From Isoetes taiwanensis (taxonomy: Eukaryota > Streptophyta > Lycopodiopsida > Isoetales > Isoetaceae), in the NCBI GenBank assembly GCA_021234155.1, contig JAJEKV010000013.1, positions 4,832,028 to 4,896,027 on the forward strand: 64,000 nt of DNA. The letters run 5' to 3'. Shown here piece after piece: positions 22,601 to 33,664 of the stretch. The position numbers and the translations under genes are program-made. The notes under the pieces were generated by a model, which ran no database searches, had not been told where the DNA came from, and was given only the letters and a program-made list of their open reading frames with translations. Position 1 is the stretch's first letter. Each line of letters opens with the position of its first letter.

Positions 22601-22827
22601 CGGCCGGATGGCGTTTACCTAAGTTGGCACTATCCCAATCCTCATCCACGGGATGGTGCCCGTGATGTGTTGTATGGGCTGAGAAATGGGGATATCCATG
22701 GATGGGTTACCGGAACCACGAATATTGGTGCCGAGATTTGAATCTGAACCACGAGTTATAGAAGCTTTGGGCACACAAGGGTTCCGCATGGTTATATATA
22801 CATCAGAAGTGAATCCCTTATTGATAT
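19640..22827 (+). mobile_element. LINE retrotransposon, 5' part (ORF1, endonuclease, reverse transcriptase), degenerate
   Basis: Broken frames appear in LINE order. About 19653-20130 is ORF1-like: ARARNLKISGI, a charged helix, then LKGHKIFGPRS and HNEEIRKREWNKVKEAR, as in L1-like ORF1 C-terminal domains. About 20280-20560 is AP-endonuclease-like (GYGGVSVYAKSDI, then LLVGDFNARI). About 21320-22470 is reverse transcriptase: MPNGKAADLQGLSIELLKW, then the catalytic MYVDDVVLVANKPEGLQSHL at 22044 and KVNLAKSKVMVF. Many stops and frameshifts show it is dead. The element is cut at 22828 by a large insertion and resumes at 36456. Confidence 0.75.
22044..22472 (+). pseudogene. LINE reverse transcriptase, YVDD palm and thumb segment
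   Basis: Longest surviving open frame of the LINE (142 codons). It opens with MYVDDVVLVA, the YxDD active-site motif with two catalytic aspartates, followed by the helix ending KVNLAKSKVMVF and the VDSYKYLGLEFS block, which is characteristic of LINE reverse transcriptases. It then runs into the connection region (YGMLIKCYKASLTDWGLRK). The upstream palm motifs are in other frames, so no complete enzyme is encoded. Confidence 0.8.
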
Positions 22828-22854
22828 CATTAGGGCGGATTTGGGGGTCTGAAA

Positions 22855-23480
22855 ATGGCCTCTATCGGCCATTCCCGTCATATTTCGCTCCCTTTTTCCC
22901 ATGCCACCTAGGATACCAAACTCTCATAATTCTGATTTGCTTGGAATATTCTTAGGAATAAGGGGATTGCATATTCATGGGCCATATGTATTTAATTACA
23001 TTTGGTTGTCGGGCGGGTTGATGCAACACGTGGCGCTTCTAAAATGCCACTTGCATTATAGCATACCAGGCAACTCATGGCGGTGTGTCTCTTGGTAAGC
23101 GTCGCGGCGTCACCGCCTTCTACATTTCAAAAGTTGAATGTGTAGGTTGAAGCTTTGTATCGGTCGGACTTTCATTTGAATTTGACTGCGCCTTATAACG
23201 ATCTTCACTTCATCCTAATACGGGCTTCCGCCCCTACAATTCAAATTTGAATTTGCTTAATGTATAAAAGCATGGATTGTAGGAGAATGGACTTTTCGAT
23301 TTCCATATGCGCGTTGCAAATTTCAAAAGCGAAGTTAATGCGGACGTTCGGCTCACCACGAAGCGAATTGTGTTGGGGCATAAAAATACCACACCTTGAT
23401 TTGGCGCCGATGCGATCTACGATATGGAAGTTGCTTGTTGTCAAATTAAACTTAAACACAAGTGAGGTCGGCACTTACGT
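22855..23480 (+). repeat. subterminal direct repeat, copy 1
   Basis: About 575-620 bp starting just inside the left arm. It shares in order GCCATATGTATTTAATT, CCACTTGCATTATAGCATACC, GGCAACTCATGGCGGTGT, TATAAAAGCATGGATT and GTTGCAAATTTCAAAAGCGA with copy 2. Homology to copy 2 is clear, though copies differ by substitutions and small indels. Confidence 0.8.
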
Positions 23481-23624
23481 GGTTTTCTCGAGGAGGGTTT
23501 GGAGTGTTTTTTTTAAATCCCAATTATCGACATAGTGTGGCGTAGCATCTTGGTATTAAATAGTATGTTAAATTCGAATTATATATCGGTGTTCATTTTC
23601 TGGTTAAACTCAAATCATATAGGT

Positions 23625-23735
23625 TTAGGAATAAGGTTAAAAAAGGAAGATATTGGCTATTTAGGAATAAGGTTAAAAAAGGAAGATATTGGATATTTAG
23701 GTATAAGGTTAAAAAGGAAGATATTAGATATGGCT
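23625..23735 (+). repeat. three-copy tandem repeat of about 33 bp
   Basis: TTTAGGAATAAGGTTAAAAA followed by GGAAGATATTGG is repeated three times with slight drift, giving an LGIRLKKEDIGY peptide repeat in one frame. Coding is not supported. Confidence 0.8.
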
Positions 23736-24636
23736 CAAATTTGAGATATGCACATAATGGCATGTAATGATGGTTGATAGGACTGGAATCTGAATCATTC
23801 CTACGATTTTCACGTCTAATCCAGCCTATATCTATTCCGGCCCTAGATTGGCCCATTCTCCCCAATCTCGCCCAATCTTTGCTAGATCCTCGCCCAATTT
23901 CTCTAGTCCATCGCCATGAAGAGATCAGCTACGGAAGAAGCTGGGAGGTGTCCTCAAGAAGCGCCTATTGCGGCTGGAAGAGGTGTTCCCTCATGATTCC
24001 CTCCGCTGCCCACGGTTCTTGCTCTGAATGCCTCTCGATTCCTCGATTCCCTCGATTCCTTTGGCGAGGAATCGGAGAATGAGAAATCGAGAGGAAATTT
24101 CGAGCGAGGAGTTCATCACAGGTGTTCTTGAAGGCTGGATAGGAGATTCTTGAAAATGAGTGGTCTAAAGCGGAGAAAGCCGAAGATGATGAAGAAGATG
24201 AAGAAGTTGAAAGCGAATCTGGCGACTTGAGGAGCTCATGGCGTTAGTTCATGGTACATGCATGTTTTCTTTCTTTTCTTAAGCATTCAACTAACGGTTA
24301 TTTCTTATTTTTTTTTGCGGATGATGAAGCGGATGAATGAAATTTGTTAGGGCGAGAGCACCTCTTATTTTTTTTTCCTTGTTCTTAGTCGAGCTTGCCT
24401 CCGACTTCTTACCATATATTTGCAAGCCTCAGGGCTTTTTGTTGTGAATAGTTGAAGCCTCAGGGCATTTAAATTTACAAAATGATGTAAAGCCATCTGA
24501 CCATAAAAATTTTGAATGTAAAAGTTTTTGCTTCTAATTCCATTTGAATACCTAACTTTTTTTTTCTTGTACATGTGTTACCACTCTTAAGTACATAAGT
24601 CATCATCCCTTTTCAAAGAGCATATTATTTTTTCAA

Positions 24637-24705
24637 GGATCACACCAGCCCGAATAGTACATATGCAACAAAAATGGAACACACTAAATTAGCATCGTGT
24701 GATCC
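24637..24705. repeat. inverted-repeat module 1 (69 bp)
   Basis: GGATCACAC at the left and GTGTGATCC at the right are perfect reverse complements. The right arm reads AGCATCGTGTGATCC, matching the family arm GGCGTCGTGTGATC. Confidence 0.75.
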
Positions 24706-24714
24706 ACTTTCTTA

Positions 24715-25430
24715 TTTGTTGTCAAATTAAAACTAAACACAAGTCCCTCGTCAATAGTCTCCCATTTGCATATAAAATATCTATCATTCCAAGTTATATT
24801 ATGTTTTATGAACTAAAATGGCCTCCTATCGACCATTCCGTCATATTTCCGCCCCTTTTTTCCGTCGGATTTGCTTGAAATATTCTCCGGAATAAGGGAA
24901 TCGCATATCTATGGCGCCATATGTATTTAATTCTCTTGTTGTCCAGGACAGTTGGCCTTAACACGTGGCTTCTAAAAAGCCACTTGCATTATAGCATACC
25001 GGCAACTCATGGCGGTGTCTCTTGGTTTGTCGGATACCAATCATGCGCATCACTTAGATTCTTGTCTTGCCCTATTTTCATTTAGAGTCCATTCCGCCTT
25101 CTACATTTCAAAATTTGAATGTGTAGGTTGAAGCTTTGTATTAGACTTTCGTTTAGAGCTGCGATTGCGCCTTAAAAGTTAAATCTTAGGGATCTTTACT
25201 TCATCCCAATCAGGGGCTTCCGCCCCCTACAATTCAATTTTGAATTTGCTTTAATATAAAAGCATGGATTATAGGAGAATGGACTTTTCCATGCTCTGCG
25301 TTGCAAATTTCAAAAGCGAGGTTAGTGCGGATTTGAGCCTCAAGCGAAGCGGGAATTGTCTTTGGGGCATACAAATTGTACACATTCATTTGGCGTCGAT
25401 GCGATCCCGCAGCGGTATGGAAGCTCAAAT
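24715..25430 (+). repeat. subterminal direct repeat, copy 2
   Basis: Repeats 22855-23480 about 1.96 kb further on. The TTGTTGTCAAATTAAA-ACACAAGT segment lies after the homologous block in copy 1 but before it here, so the order is rearranged or the unit was tandem. Confidence 0.75.
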
Positions 25431-28180
25431 GATGTGTGGATAAGGATCAAGCCCGACTTCGGGGAATATGCTCCGGTCTTCAATGCAAAAAAAGAGGTCT
25501 AAAAATAAGAACTTAGACCTCGACATGTTGCGCCTTGCGAGGCTCAAAAAGTATCGACATCAGGCGGATGGCGGTTTATATCCATTGGATCCGTTGAGTG
25601 GCGGGGAAACCGTCATTTCGGGGCGTTTCAAGTTTAGTCCGATTTTGTGGTGGCGGTAACTCGGCCTCTTGGGATATTGTGAGAGATTGAGAGAGGATGA
25701 AGGCGACCGAATCGAATCTGAGTTCCTTGAGATGGCTGCTTCCGATTGTCACAAGAGAATTATAACTTAAACCAGCAGCTCTTTTTCTCTCGCTTCATTA
25801 CTCCTTTGTGATGAAGGAAAGGAATAATGACTTGGGGAGGAAACTTCTTTGAGATCTGAAGTGGAGAAGTCAAATTGGTGATAGGGCAGGCTGCTGGAAA
25901 AGATCAAGAGCTCGAAAAGAGCAAACTTTGGGCTTCAATGTAGGTTAAAAATTTGAAGAAAAGCGGGGATCAAGTTAAAGTTCCGTGGCGAAGACCGGGA
26001 CTTCGGCCCCAAAGCGTAAACCCCTTGGCTGCGAGAAAGGAAGAAGCATTATCGACCAGATAGAGGCTGAAGTTTGGATCAGGTGCATTGGGCGAAGTCC
26101 GCGGCTACAAGGTCCGTTTACAACACTAGCAAAGGCCGGTTAAGATGCGGGGAAACTAGAAGCAATCTTGGTTCGTAGTGAAGAACCTAGCGACGAAACG
26201 GGGAGATAGTGGACATGATTTGTCGACCCTACAACTCTCCTCTCAAGAAGATGGTATTGGAAATGGTACTAGGGGAGATCTACAAGAAGTTAGAAGCGGC
26301 GGATGTACATTTGTTTGTGATGATGTAGGCATCGGTGAGGCTTGGTTACCGTTCTCTATTCAAGCCATTCCACGAAGCGTTGAAAAGAATGGGCACAAAA
26401 AGTATTAGGCTCCCGTCCACAAATTGTCGAGAATACAAGGGTTACTAGGACAAAGATGGTGTATGCCATATTAGGAGAGATGCACCACGTTGAATGTCTT
26501 TGGTCTGCCATAGCCATAAAAGATAAGAATGGCAAGGATTGTTGTGATATAGTTGGAATGAATGAGCGCCTTAATAATCTTTGGGTTGACACTGGTTACT
26601 CTCTTACAATTCCTTGTCAAATATTATGACTTGATTTCGAGAAACTAATGGTGAGATTGAAGTTTGCATAAAATTGGATGAAATGGGGCCGACCAAGTTT
26701 GAGAAGTATGAGAGGGTATCCGTTGTCATCATGAATAGAGCAATTGAGAATGCAATTGCACATGCTAAATCAAAAGAGCAACAAGAATAACAAAAAGATG
26801 TAGAGGTGACGGACGAGGAGAAGAAAGCGTCTTGCGGAAAAATGGTTCTCATGTCAATCGAAGATGACACACGGTGGTTAGGTCTCTTTTAAAGTGAGAG
26901 AAAAGAAACCCACGAGGTTTTGAAATGGGTGTTCAATCAAGCGACATCCGAGTCTAATATCTAGATTGAGGGAGGGAAAAATTGCAAGTAGATCACTATG
27001 GATCTTACAAAGTAATTTTTCACTTGGCGTCTGATTTAAAAGCGAGAAAGCAATGTACAACATAAGTGGAGGAGGACAAGGAACATGCAAAAAGTTATGC
27101 ATCTTTTGCAATCATGCAAAGGAAGTCAAATCTTGGGGGAGGCTGTTTCAACCTTGTCCCTTAACCAAGCAAATGCTCCTAATAGAGGAGAAGAAGATCC
27201 CAAGTTCCATGGCATTTTCCCCATTCCATTAGAGAGGGTTCATATCGCACTTTGCGGCTTTGTGAGAATCATCGACAAGATGATATTTTTTTGAGCTGCT
27301 GATTCGTGTGGAACATTTCGGACAAGAAGAAGAGAGGAAGGAATTCGTAGAGTTGAACATGTTCTATCGAAGCTGAGGTTTGCATGGTGGCAATGTAAGA
27401 TTAGAGCTCGATGAAAGCAGGCGGGGAAGAACAAGTGTGCCTCGTAAAGGTGTCAATTGGAGGGATGGCTTCGGCGCTTCATAAAAAAAGAATCATAGAG
27501 AGGCTACGAGCGGAAACCGGATGGGAGAAAAAGGTCTATGAATTTGGAAAATTCTTTGGTTGATGCGGGCAGGACCCGCCTGAGATGGCGTTCGTTCGGC
27601 ATTGAGGAAAAAAAAAGCATGGGATGCATTATGCGAATTGTTCCCATACATTGAGGAGAATGGACCTCCACAAGAAGAAGATGAGAAATGTTAGGTGCAA
27701 GCGAATAACAAATTTATTAAAGCTTTCATAGGCGCATGGGGGAGAGTGAAGTCACGCACTACTTGCACATCTTTTGGGCTCATGCACCTTGGTTTTTAGG
27801 AAGTATGGAAGCCTAGCGATTGTGGAGTGCACAAGGCATGGAGAAAGTCGCATAAACAAGCTAAAATAGCCTTTCATCGTAACACTCAAAGGGGTGGAAA
27901 TGTGGGAACCAACCCTCTAAGGCGGATATGAGAGTGGTTTTATAGAAAGGCGATGGCTAAATCGACAAGAAGGTCGCTTTAAGGAAGCAACCCGAAGTCG
28001 TAAACACCATTGGCATAATCTTTGAAGAAAGCGGAAAGTTGCTTGGCAAAATTCTAGGGCCCCACTAGCATCATAGCGGTGGAGATCTAAGAGACAAAGA
28101 ATCGGTAAAATATACTTGTAATGTGTAGCATGTTCACCACACCTTGAAGTACTTGCCTCCAACCTTGTTTACTGGCTGTA
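25431..28180 (+). other. degenerate coding-like DNA, product unknown
   Basis: Several plus-strand stretches look once-coding, for example KMVYAILGEMHHVECLW near 26460 and GEIEVCIKLDEMGPTKFEKY near 26650, followed by an acidic/lysine-rich run (VTDEEKKAS). Stops and frameshifts separate them. I do not recognise a family. They lie within the inner element and may be its decayed plus-strand gene. Confidence 0.35.
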
Positions 28181-28184
28181 GCTT

Positions 28185-28274
28185 GGCGTCGTGTGATCTT
28201 ATTTGTATCATCATCTGGCCTTGAGCGATTGGGTTAAGCTATTGCTTGCATTTATGTGGCTTGGCGTCGTGTGA
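28185..28274. repeat. two right-arm motifs of the inverted-repeat module (modules 2a and 2b)
   Basis: GGCGTCGTGTGATC at 28185-28198 and GGCGTCGTGTGA at 28263-28274, 78 bp apart and in the same orientation. Left arms are decayed: TCACCACACCTTGAAG near 28134, and TCATCTGGCC near 28210, which resembles the left arm at 30153. Confidence 0.55.
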
Positions 28275-29056
28275 AGCTTTACAAGATAATAATAAAAAGG
28301 GTTACTTTTGATTAAAGTTGTGAAAGATGTTACATTGAAAAACAAAATACAGCGACTCATTGTTGCTCGGTCGCGAGCTCTTCTTCATTATCTTCATCAT
28401 CATCATCAGCTCCGTCCTCGTCTTCGTCTTCATCTCTTCCCCTCAAGCGAGCAATCACCCTATCAAGCGTTCCTCCAATCTGTCCACCATCTCTTTGTAC
28501 ATGTCCGCTCTGTCCCAATAGCACAAGCGTGTTCTTACGCCTGAATTAGCATCCTCGTTGCCGTCATAACCACCTCGGTGCGGTTGTTGGGGCATGTCAT
28601 CATCGACCTTCTATTCAACCTTTGATTTGCCTCTCACGGCTCACGAAGCATGAGAAGGTTGAATTCATTCTCTTCTTCTTTACGCTTTGAATTGTAGCGG
28701 CGTTTTCCTTTAGAAGATCATCTTGCTCCTTCAACCTCTTCATTAGAACACCCAACACTATGTCGGAAGGGAGTTCTATCCTCTTCGTTTTCCATTATCG
28801 GCGGTTGAGGATGTGGAGGCCATAGATGACAAATGGGAGGGGCGTTAAGATTATAGAAGTGAGGAGCAAAGACTCTAACGGCGGAAGGAGCACATGCAAG
28901 GACCTCAATTTATACATATTGGCGCTTGAACATATTAAACACACTTTCATTTAGCATGCATGCATGCGTGTCGGGGATTAAATGGGTTGTCGCTAGAACA
29001 CATTAATGGTGCTTGTCATTTGGAACACATTAATAACTATTCTAACTAGCTTTGTA

Positions 29057-29121
29057 TATCACACCATGCGAAATCGCACCACGAGCTTTAAAACCCTATG
29101 AAGGGTTTAAGCCGTGTGATA
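29057..29121. repeat. inverted-repeat module 3 (65 bp)
   Basis: TATCACAC and GTGTGATA form the ends. An inner stem (GCTTTAAAACCCT with AGGGTTTAAGC) adds a second hairpin, so almost the whole module folds. Confidence 0.75.
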
Positions 29122-29157
29122 CATCTTAATCATTCTCTCTACCACGGATATTGAAAA

Positions 29158-29790
29158 TTAAAAATAGGAAGCGTAATATTCGGTACATTTGTCAAAAACT
29201 TTTCCCATTGAAAAATAAAACCAATTACAAACATTAAAAAAAAAGCGGGCCCCTCTAGGAGGGGCCCGATGCCTATGATCGCCGGGCAAGCTCTTCGGAG
29301 GCGGTGATAATTTTTTGCTCCTCCAACATGATTGCACTGCCCGCAACCACGTTCTCATATTCGCAACCTTATCTTCCCGCTCATCGAGTTGGGCTCGGGC
29401 AGCCCTCTCAGCCGATTGCGGCCCTAAGCCTCTCTTGGAGGTTATATCTCGTGGTGGCGCAATTCGCGGTCTAAAGGCAACCAGTGATTGTCGGCGCACT
29501 AAAATCACCTCCACAGTAGAAGGCGGCCTTTTCCTCTGCCTTAACCCGGCTTGGCGGCGTCTTCATCATTCTTTTTTCTTTTAGAAGGCGGATCCGTTCC
29601 TAAAAAGCCCGTAGCGAATGTTCTGAATTTCCTTGACCAAAACTTGAGACAAGATCTCGGCGGGGATGGGCTGGAGGCTGGAGGCCATTGAAAGTGATGG
29701 GAGAAGCGGGGGTGATGGCTGAGAGGCGGATGTGGTAGAAACGAGAAGATGGCGGATAGGAGAAGACAAAGGCCTCGGCGTTTTATATAG
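29158..29790 (-). other. minus-strand ORF pair in the inner element, unknown product
   Basis: Open frames at 29514-29158 (118 codons; Arg-rich with an AERAARAQLDEREDKVANM helix-like stretch) and 29769-29581 (62 codons; MSSPIRHLLVSTTS...) lie head to tail. A TATA-like TATATAAAA (minus strand, about 29790) precedes the second. They may be one frameshifted gene. No family is recognised. Confidence 0.35.
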
Positions 29791-30152
29791 AAACTAGAAT
29801 ACGTTGGAATCTACGGTTGCGATTCTGGATAAAGTTGTGTAATAATCCTGGCGAAATTATAGCATGCAATTAGGCAGCGGTAGCCTATGTTAGCATCATG
29901 GGATCCGTCATATCCCTAGCCGTCTTGTATGCGGGGCGTACAAAACGATGTTATTGTGGCGGCGCATGCATGCGTCCTTGGCATGGCGTTGTCATCCACA
30001 AGCCCGCGTATGTGAATAGGCGTTGTCATCCACATGCAAATTAGCATTTACACGCAAGTTATATCACATAATCTAGCTAGATATTTGTGTTACATACACT
30101 TTTCCATTAATAAATTATGAATTTATACATACAGCGAGGTATGCGTTGTGGA

Positions 30153-30221
30153 GATCATCTGACTGGCGAAATCCATTGATTGCTACCTAATTGCAAGAAT
30201 GGCATTTGGCGTCGTGTAATC
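30153..30221. repeat. inverted-repeat module 4 (69 bp)
   Basis: Left GATCATCTGACTGG, right GGCGTCGTGTAATC. The core CGAAATCCATTGATTGCTAC is identical to that of module 7. It lies just 3' of the minus-strand coiled-coil gene copy 1. Confidence 0.75.
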
Positions 30222-30299
30222 TTTAATAAAACAAAACAAAGAAACGGATAGAAGCAAGAAATAGAGCAAATTTTTCTTTGAAACAAAAAATATATATAC

Positions 30300-30671
30300 A
30301 ATGGCTACGGATCTTCATGATCCGTAGGTGAAAGCATCAAAAAGCTGCGTTCTCATCCTCGCTGACTCGAAGCTTCTTCTCCATATCTTCTAGCGCTGCG
30401 AAATATTGTGTCGCGATTTAAAAGCGCCTCGACCCCTCGACTATTGGCCTCTCGGTACTGGTTAATGTTCTTTGCGAGCTCAAGGTCACCGCTCATGCGG
30501 CTGACCCCTAGTAATTCTAACTTTGTCCACCGCCTCCATCTTTCGGCGGCCAGGAGGCGGCTTTTTTTCGTCGTGAACCTCCTTGAATCTCTTCATCACC
30601 ACGGCCAAGGGTGATGTCCGTGAAGCGATTAAAGGTAGCGGTCGCTTCTTGGAGGAGGATGAAGATGCCAT
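30300..30671 (-). pseudogene. small coiled-coil protein gene of the inner element, copy 1
   Basis: The start at 30671 gives MASSSSSKKRPLPLIASRTS, then LAVVMKRFKEVHDE, a charged amphipathic helix. This frame stops after 61 codons at 30486. Nucleotide similarity to copy 2 goes on to about 30300, through a region reading CSSRHAKIWRRSFE-like peptides in shifted frames. A minus-strand TATA box lies 106-113 bp upstream. Comparing both copies suggests an original product of somewhat over 100 residues, rich in coiled coil. No known family is recognised. Because copies 1 and 2 break at different places, each is probably dead now. Confidence 0.45.
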
Positions 30672-30776
30672 CGGCGGAAGCCCGGAAGGCGGAAAGGCGG
30701 AAAGGGGAAGATGAAGCGAGAAAAAAGGCGGGAAGCGGAAGAGGATCGGAGGTCGAAGGCAAGATAGAAAGTCTTC

Positions 30777-30784
30777 TATTTATA
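30777..30784 (-). promoter_or_regulatory. TATA box of coiled-coil gene copy 1
   Basis: Minus-strand TATAAATA followed by GAAGAC. The same TATAAATAGAAGAC string precedes copy 2, so the promoter was duplicated with the gene. Confidence 0.6.
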
Positions 30785-30803
30785 ACGGGGATTTCGTAGT
30801 AGC

Positions 30804-30877
30804 GAGTCACCGCGGCCTTGAAGGATCTTGAGTGGGTCGGGGAAAATCGGCCAGTTACTTCTCGGCGTCGTGTGAGG
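30804..30877. repeat. inverted-repeat module 5 (74 bp)
   Basis: Left GAGTCACCGCGGCC, right GGCGTCGTGTGAGG. It sits immediately upstream of the minus-strand TATA box of the coiled-coil gene. A further right arm (GCTTCGTGTGAT) occurs alone at 30919-30930. Confidence 0.7.
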
Positions 30878-31033
30878 AAAAAGGACCGTTACTTCTTCTA
30901 GCGTCTTTTCTTCGAAAGCTTCGTGTGATAATTTTTATTGATAATTTCGGTGATACAATCTATACATAAGTAATTTTCTTGATACATAACTAAAGATAGA
31001 ACTTCTCATTGAAGCAAAATAGAGCGGCATGGA

Positions 31034-31104
31034 GATCACCGCGGCCAGCGAAATCCATTGATTGCTACCTAATTGCAAGCAAGGCATTTTCGGCGTCGTG
31101 TGAT
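31034..31104. repeat. inverted-repeat module 7 (71 bp)
   Basis: Left GATCACCGCGGCC, right CGGCGTCGTGTGAT, with core CGAAATCCATTGATTGCTAC shared with module 4. It lies 3' of coiled-coil gene copy 2, the same relative position module 4 has to copy 1. Confidence 0.8.
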
Positions 31105-31189
31105 ATTTTAATAAAAGCGAGAACATACATTGGAACAACGGGATAGATAGAAGCAAAAAATAGAAAACTTTTCTTTGAAGCAAAAATAG

Positions 31190-31600
31190 ATAGATACAGC
31201 GGCTAGGGATCTTCATGATCCTCTAGCTGATTTTCATGTCTGCATTTGAAGCCGTAAAGGCAGCGTTCTCATCCTCGGCTTTCGGAGCTTCTTCTCCATA
31301 TCTTCTAAGGCTGCGAAATCATGTGGCGGTTTCAAGCTGCCTCGGCCCTGCGGCAAATTCGCCTCTTGGTACATGGCGAATGTTTCCCGCGAGCTCAGCG
31401 TCTCGCTTCGTCGGCGGCGGCTCCCTCGTGAAGGCTAATCGTCGACCGCCTCATTGTTCTCGGCGGCGAGGCGGTTGTTTTCATCATGGATCTCCTTGAA
31501 TCTCTTCATCACCCTTTGCAAGGGTGATGTCCGCGAAGCGACTCGGGGCTGGGGAGTGCTATCTTGGCGTGGTGGCTTGCTGGGAAGATGATGATGCCAT
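31190..31600 (-). pseudogene. small coiled-coil protein gene of the inner element, copy 2
   Basis: Paralogue of 30300-30671, about 0.9 kb away. The first ATG at 31600 gives MASSSSQQATTPR then a stop. The conserved helix VMKRFKEIHDENNRLAAENN follows in another frame, and its heptad-like spacing (V, F, I, N, L, N) fits a coiled coil better than copy 1 does. A TATA box lies at 31690-31697 (minus). The product and role are unknown. Both gene and downstream module were duplicated together. Confidence 0.45.
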
Positions 31601-31689
31601 CCGGGGCGAGGAAGGTGGAAGCGGAAGCCAGGAAGTAGAAAGATGGCGAAGGCGGAAGGCGTCGGAGGTCGGCGTGGACATCGGTCTTC

Positions 31690-31697
31690 TATTTATA
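31690..31697 (-). promoter_or_regulatory. TATA box of coiled-coil gene copy 2
   Basis: Minus-strand TATAAATAGAAGAC, the same string as at copy 1, about 90 bp before the ATG. Confidence 0.6.
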
Positions 31698-31784
31698 ACA
31701 TGAGTCTACGAGTTGCTTCTCGCATCGTGTGAGGAATAAATAAATTAATTGTCTTTTTCAATAATATTTCATTTCTTGAGATAG

Positions 31785-31848
31785 ATATCACTGCGGCGAA
31801 AACCTAGATATAATGAGAAAATCGGTGATGTATTTGGCGTGATGTGAA
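31785..31848. repeat. inverted-repeat module 8 (about 64 bp, diverged)
   Basis: Left ATATCACTGCGGCG, right TTGGCGTGATGTGAAT. Arms are decayed but have the same order and spacing as the better copies. Confidence 0.55.
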
Positions 31849-31869
31849 TAAATACAAATAAAATAATTT

Positions 31870-32720
31870 TTATTAGGAATTCGGAAGGACAATCGTACAT
31901 AAATAATTTTACCGATACAAGTTGGAAAACATATAACTTCCAATTTCTCAAGCCGTCGTCAATTTCATGCTCTTTCAATCCCTGCCATGCCTTGATCCAA
32001 CAAGGCAATGACTTCCATGTTATCGACCCGACTTCCAACCTTGGGTGAGTCAAGCCCGGTGACTAAAAATTTAACATATTGCTTTCGCTGCATGAGGACC
32101 GGCAGTGCGTCAAAATATTGTAACACAACATCGTAGAATTGCTATCACCCTTTCGGTGTTTGATGCCAATTGGGAATGGTTCCCGAACATGCATAATGCG
32201 GAGGTAATAGACAAACTCTGCACCCTTTGGACTGAAAGTTCTGCTGAAGGCGATTATCTCCCCATTAGCGAATCTTGAGATATATCTTAACAATGTAGAG
32301 TCCTTCAATCTTTCTGTCCCCAGCGTGCATGTCGGCAAGAAAAATCATCTACTTCCCACAAATAAGAACCCTCAAGATTATCTTCTTCACATTTATCCTC
32401 ATCTACCGGGCTTATCTTTTAGCGATTGGTGAAGGGCACTGCCAAACACTGTAGATCTGTTGGCGACTTTGCGGCATTTGGAATTCTTCTTTAGTTGGTA
32501 GATTAAGCCTCATCTTGAGCAAATCGAGACTCCAGCCTCTCATATGCTTCTTTAAGCTTTATAGCATTTGCGGTATAATTAGATACTTCAAACATCTCTT
32601 TGTCCAAATCCTCTTCAAAATCTAGGCCTAAGTTTACCCATTTAGGCCAAAGATCTTGATAAGCTTCGTCTTCCCTAGCACACATTAAGTAACATAGGCG
32701 GGTTCCTCGGTATATCACTT
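31870..32720 (-). other. minus-strand coding-like region, unknown product
   Basis: Three successive minus-strand frames: 32718-32503 (LWPKWVNLGLDFEEDLDKEM, then KLKEAYERLESRFAQDEA, a helical charged stretch), 32338-32063 (MPTCTLGTERLKDSTLLRYI) and 32053-31910 (WIKAWQGLKEHEIDDGL). They could be parts of one broken gene. No family is recognised. Confidence 0.35.
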
Positions 32721-33484
32721 AGCAATAAGTATTCTTTGCCTTCCACTAAAATTGGCGTTATGTCGGAGGACAACTTCTTTTCATCCTCATCCCCATCCTC
32801 ATCACCTTGAGAATCATCTCCCTCCTACGGTTCACCCAAGGCGGTCGTCGAAGCTAAAACTCCTACATTCTTGCTCTTCTTCTTGTAGATCTATCTCCAT
32901 TTCTCGTCATAGTCGGCATCATCACACATAGCTGACCCCCCTTGGCTTAAAGATTTCATTGTTTCCGGTGTATCTTCGGTTTGGCGGCGAGAATGCAATA
33001 ACTAGCAAATGCAAGCGGCAAAGAAATAAGATACCTTCTTAAGCACAAGGGGCAGCGGCCGAGGAGGAGCCCGTTGCGGCATTCTTGAAAAACATCTTCC
33101 CTGTTTGCAAATGGGAAGCCGCCTCCTCTAGAGCTGGTTTTGGAATCCACGAGCGGGGACATCACTGCAAAGGGCGTCTTTGAGACCAAGCGGTGCGGGT
33201 GAAAGCTAAAGCAACCTGGCGATAGCATCAAGCTTCGCTCTTGTTTGCCATGATGTCCAACTCCTTGCAATAGAGCGGATAAATCGCGGTCGGCGCAACT
33301 TCCTCGTTGTCATGAGGCGGATGCATACCATTCGGGAACTTCACATAACAATCCATGGCGAAGCAAGCAGCGAAAACAAGAAGATGTTTAGGGCGGTAAA
33401 AGTATTTGTCACTTTTGAACTCAAGTAGCGTTGTCGATTATGAAAGGGGACCACGGCCGTTGTGGGGAGATTTGTCAGGTACAT

Positions 33485-33512
33485 TTTAGGGTTAGGGTTA
33501 GGGTTAGGGTTG
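33485..33512 (+). repeat. short interstitial telomere-like repeat
   Basis: TTTAGGG followed by three TTAGGG units and TT. It directly abuts inverted-repeat module 9. The six-base form differs from the usual plant TTTAGGG unit. Confidence 0.85.
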
Positions 33513-33580
33513 GATCACCACGGCGAAGACTACTATGTGCAACAAAAAGCACAATGCTTCTTTGCGGCGTCGTGTGATCC
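33512..33580. repeat. inverted-repeat module 9 (69 bp)
   Basis: Left GGATCACCACGGCG, right GCGGCGTCGTGTGATCC. It lies between two minus-strand ORFs. A poly-A run follows at about 33597. Confidence 0.8.
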
Positions 33581-33664
33581 CCGCATTATAACATTAAAAA
33601 AAAAAAAAAAATACAAAGTCTTGAAGCTAGGCTTCTAAGAAAGAAATGGACTAAGAGATTAAGC

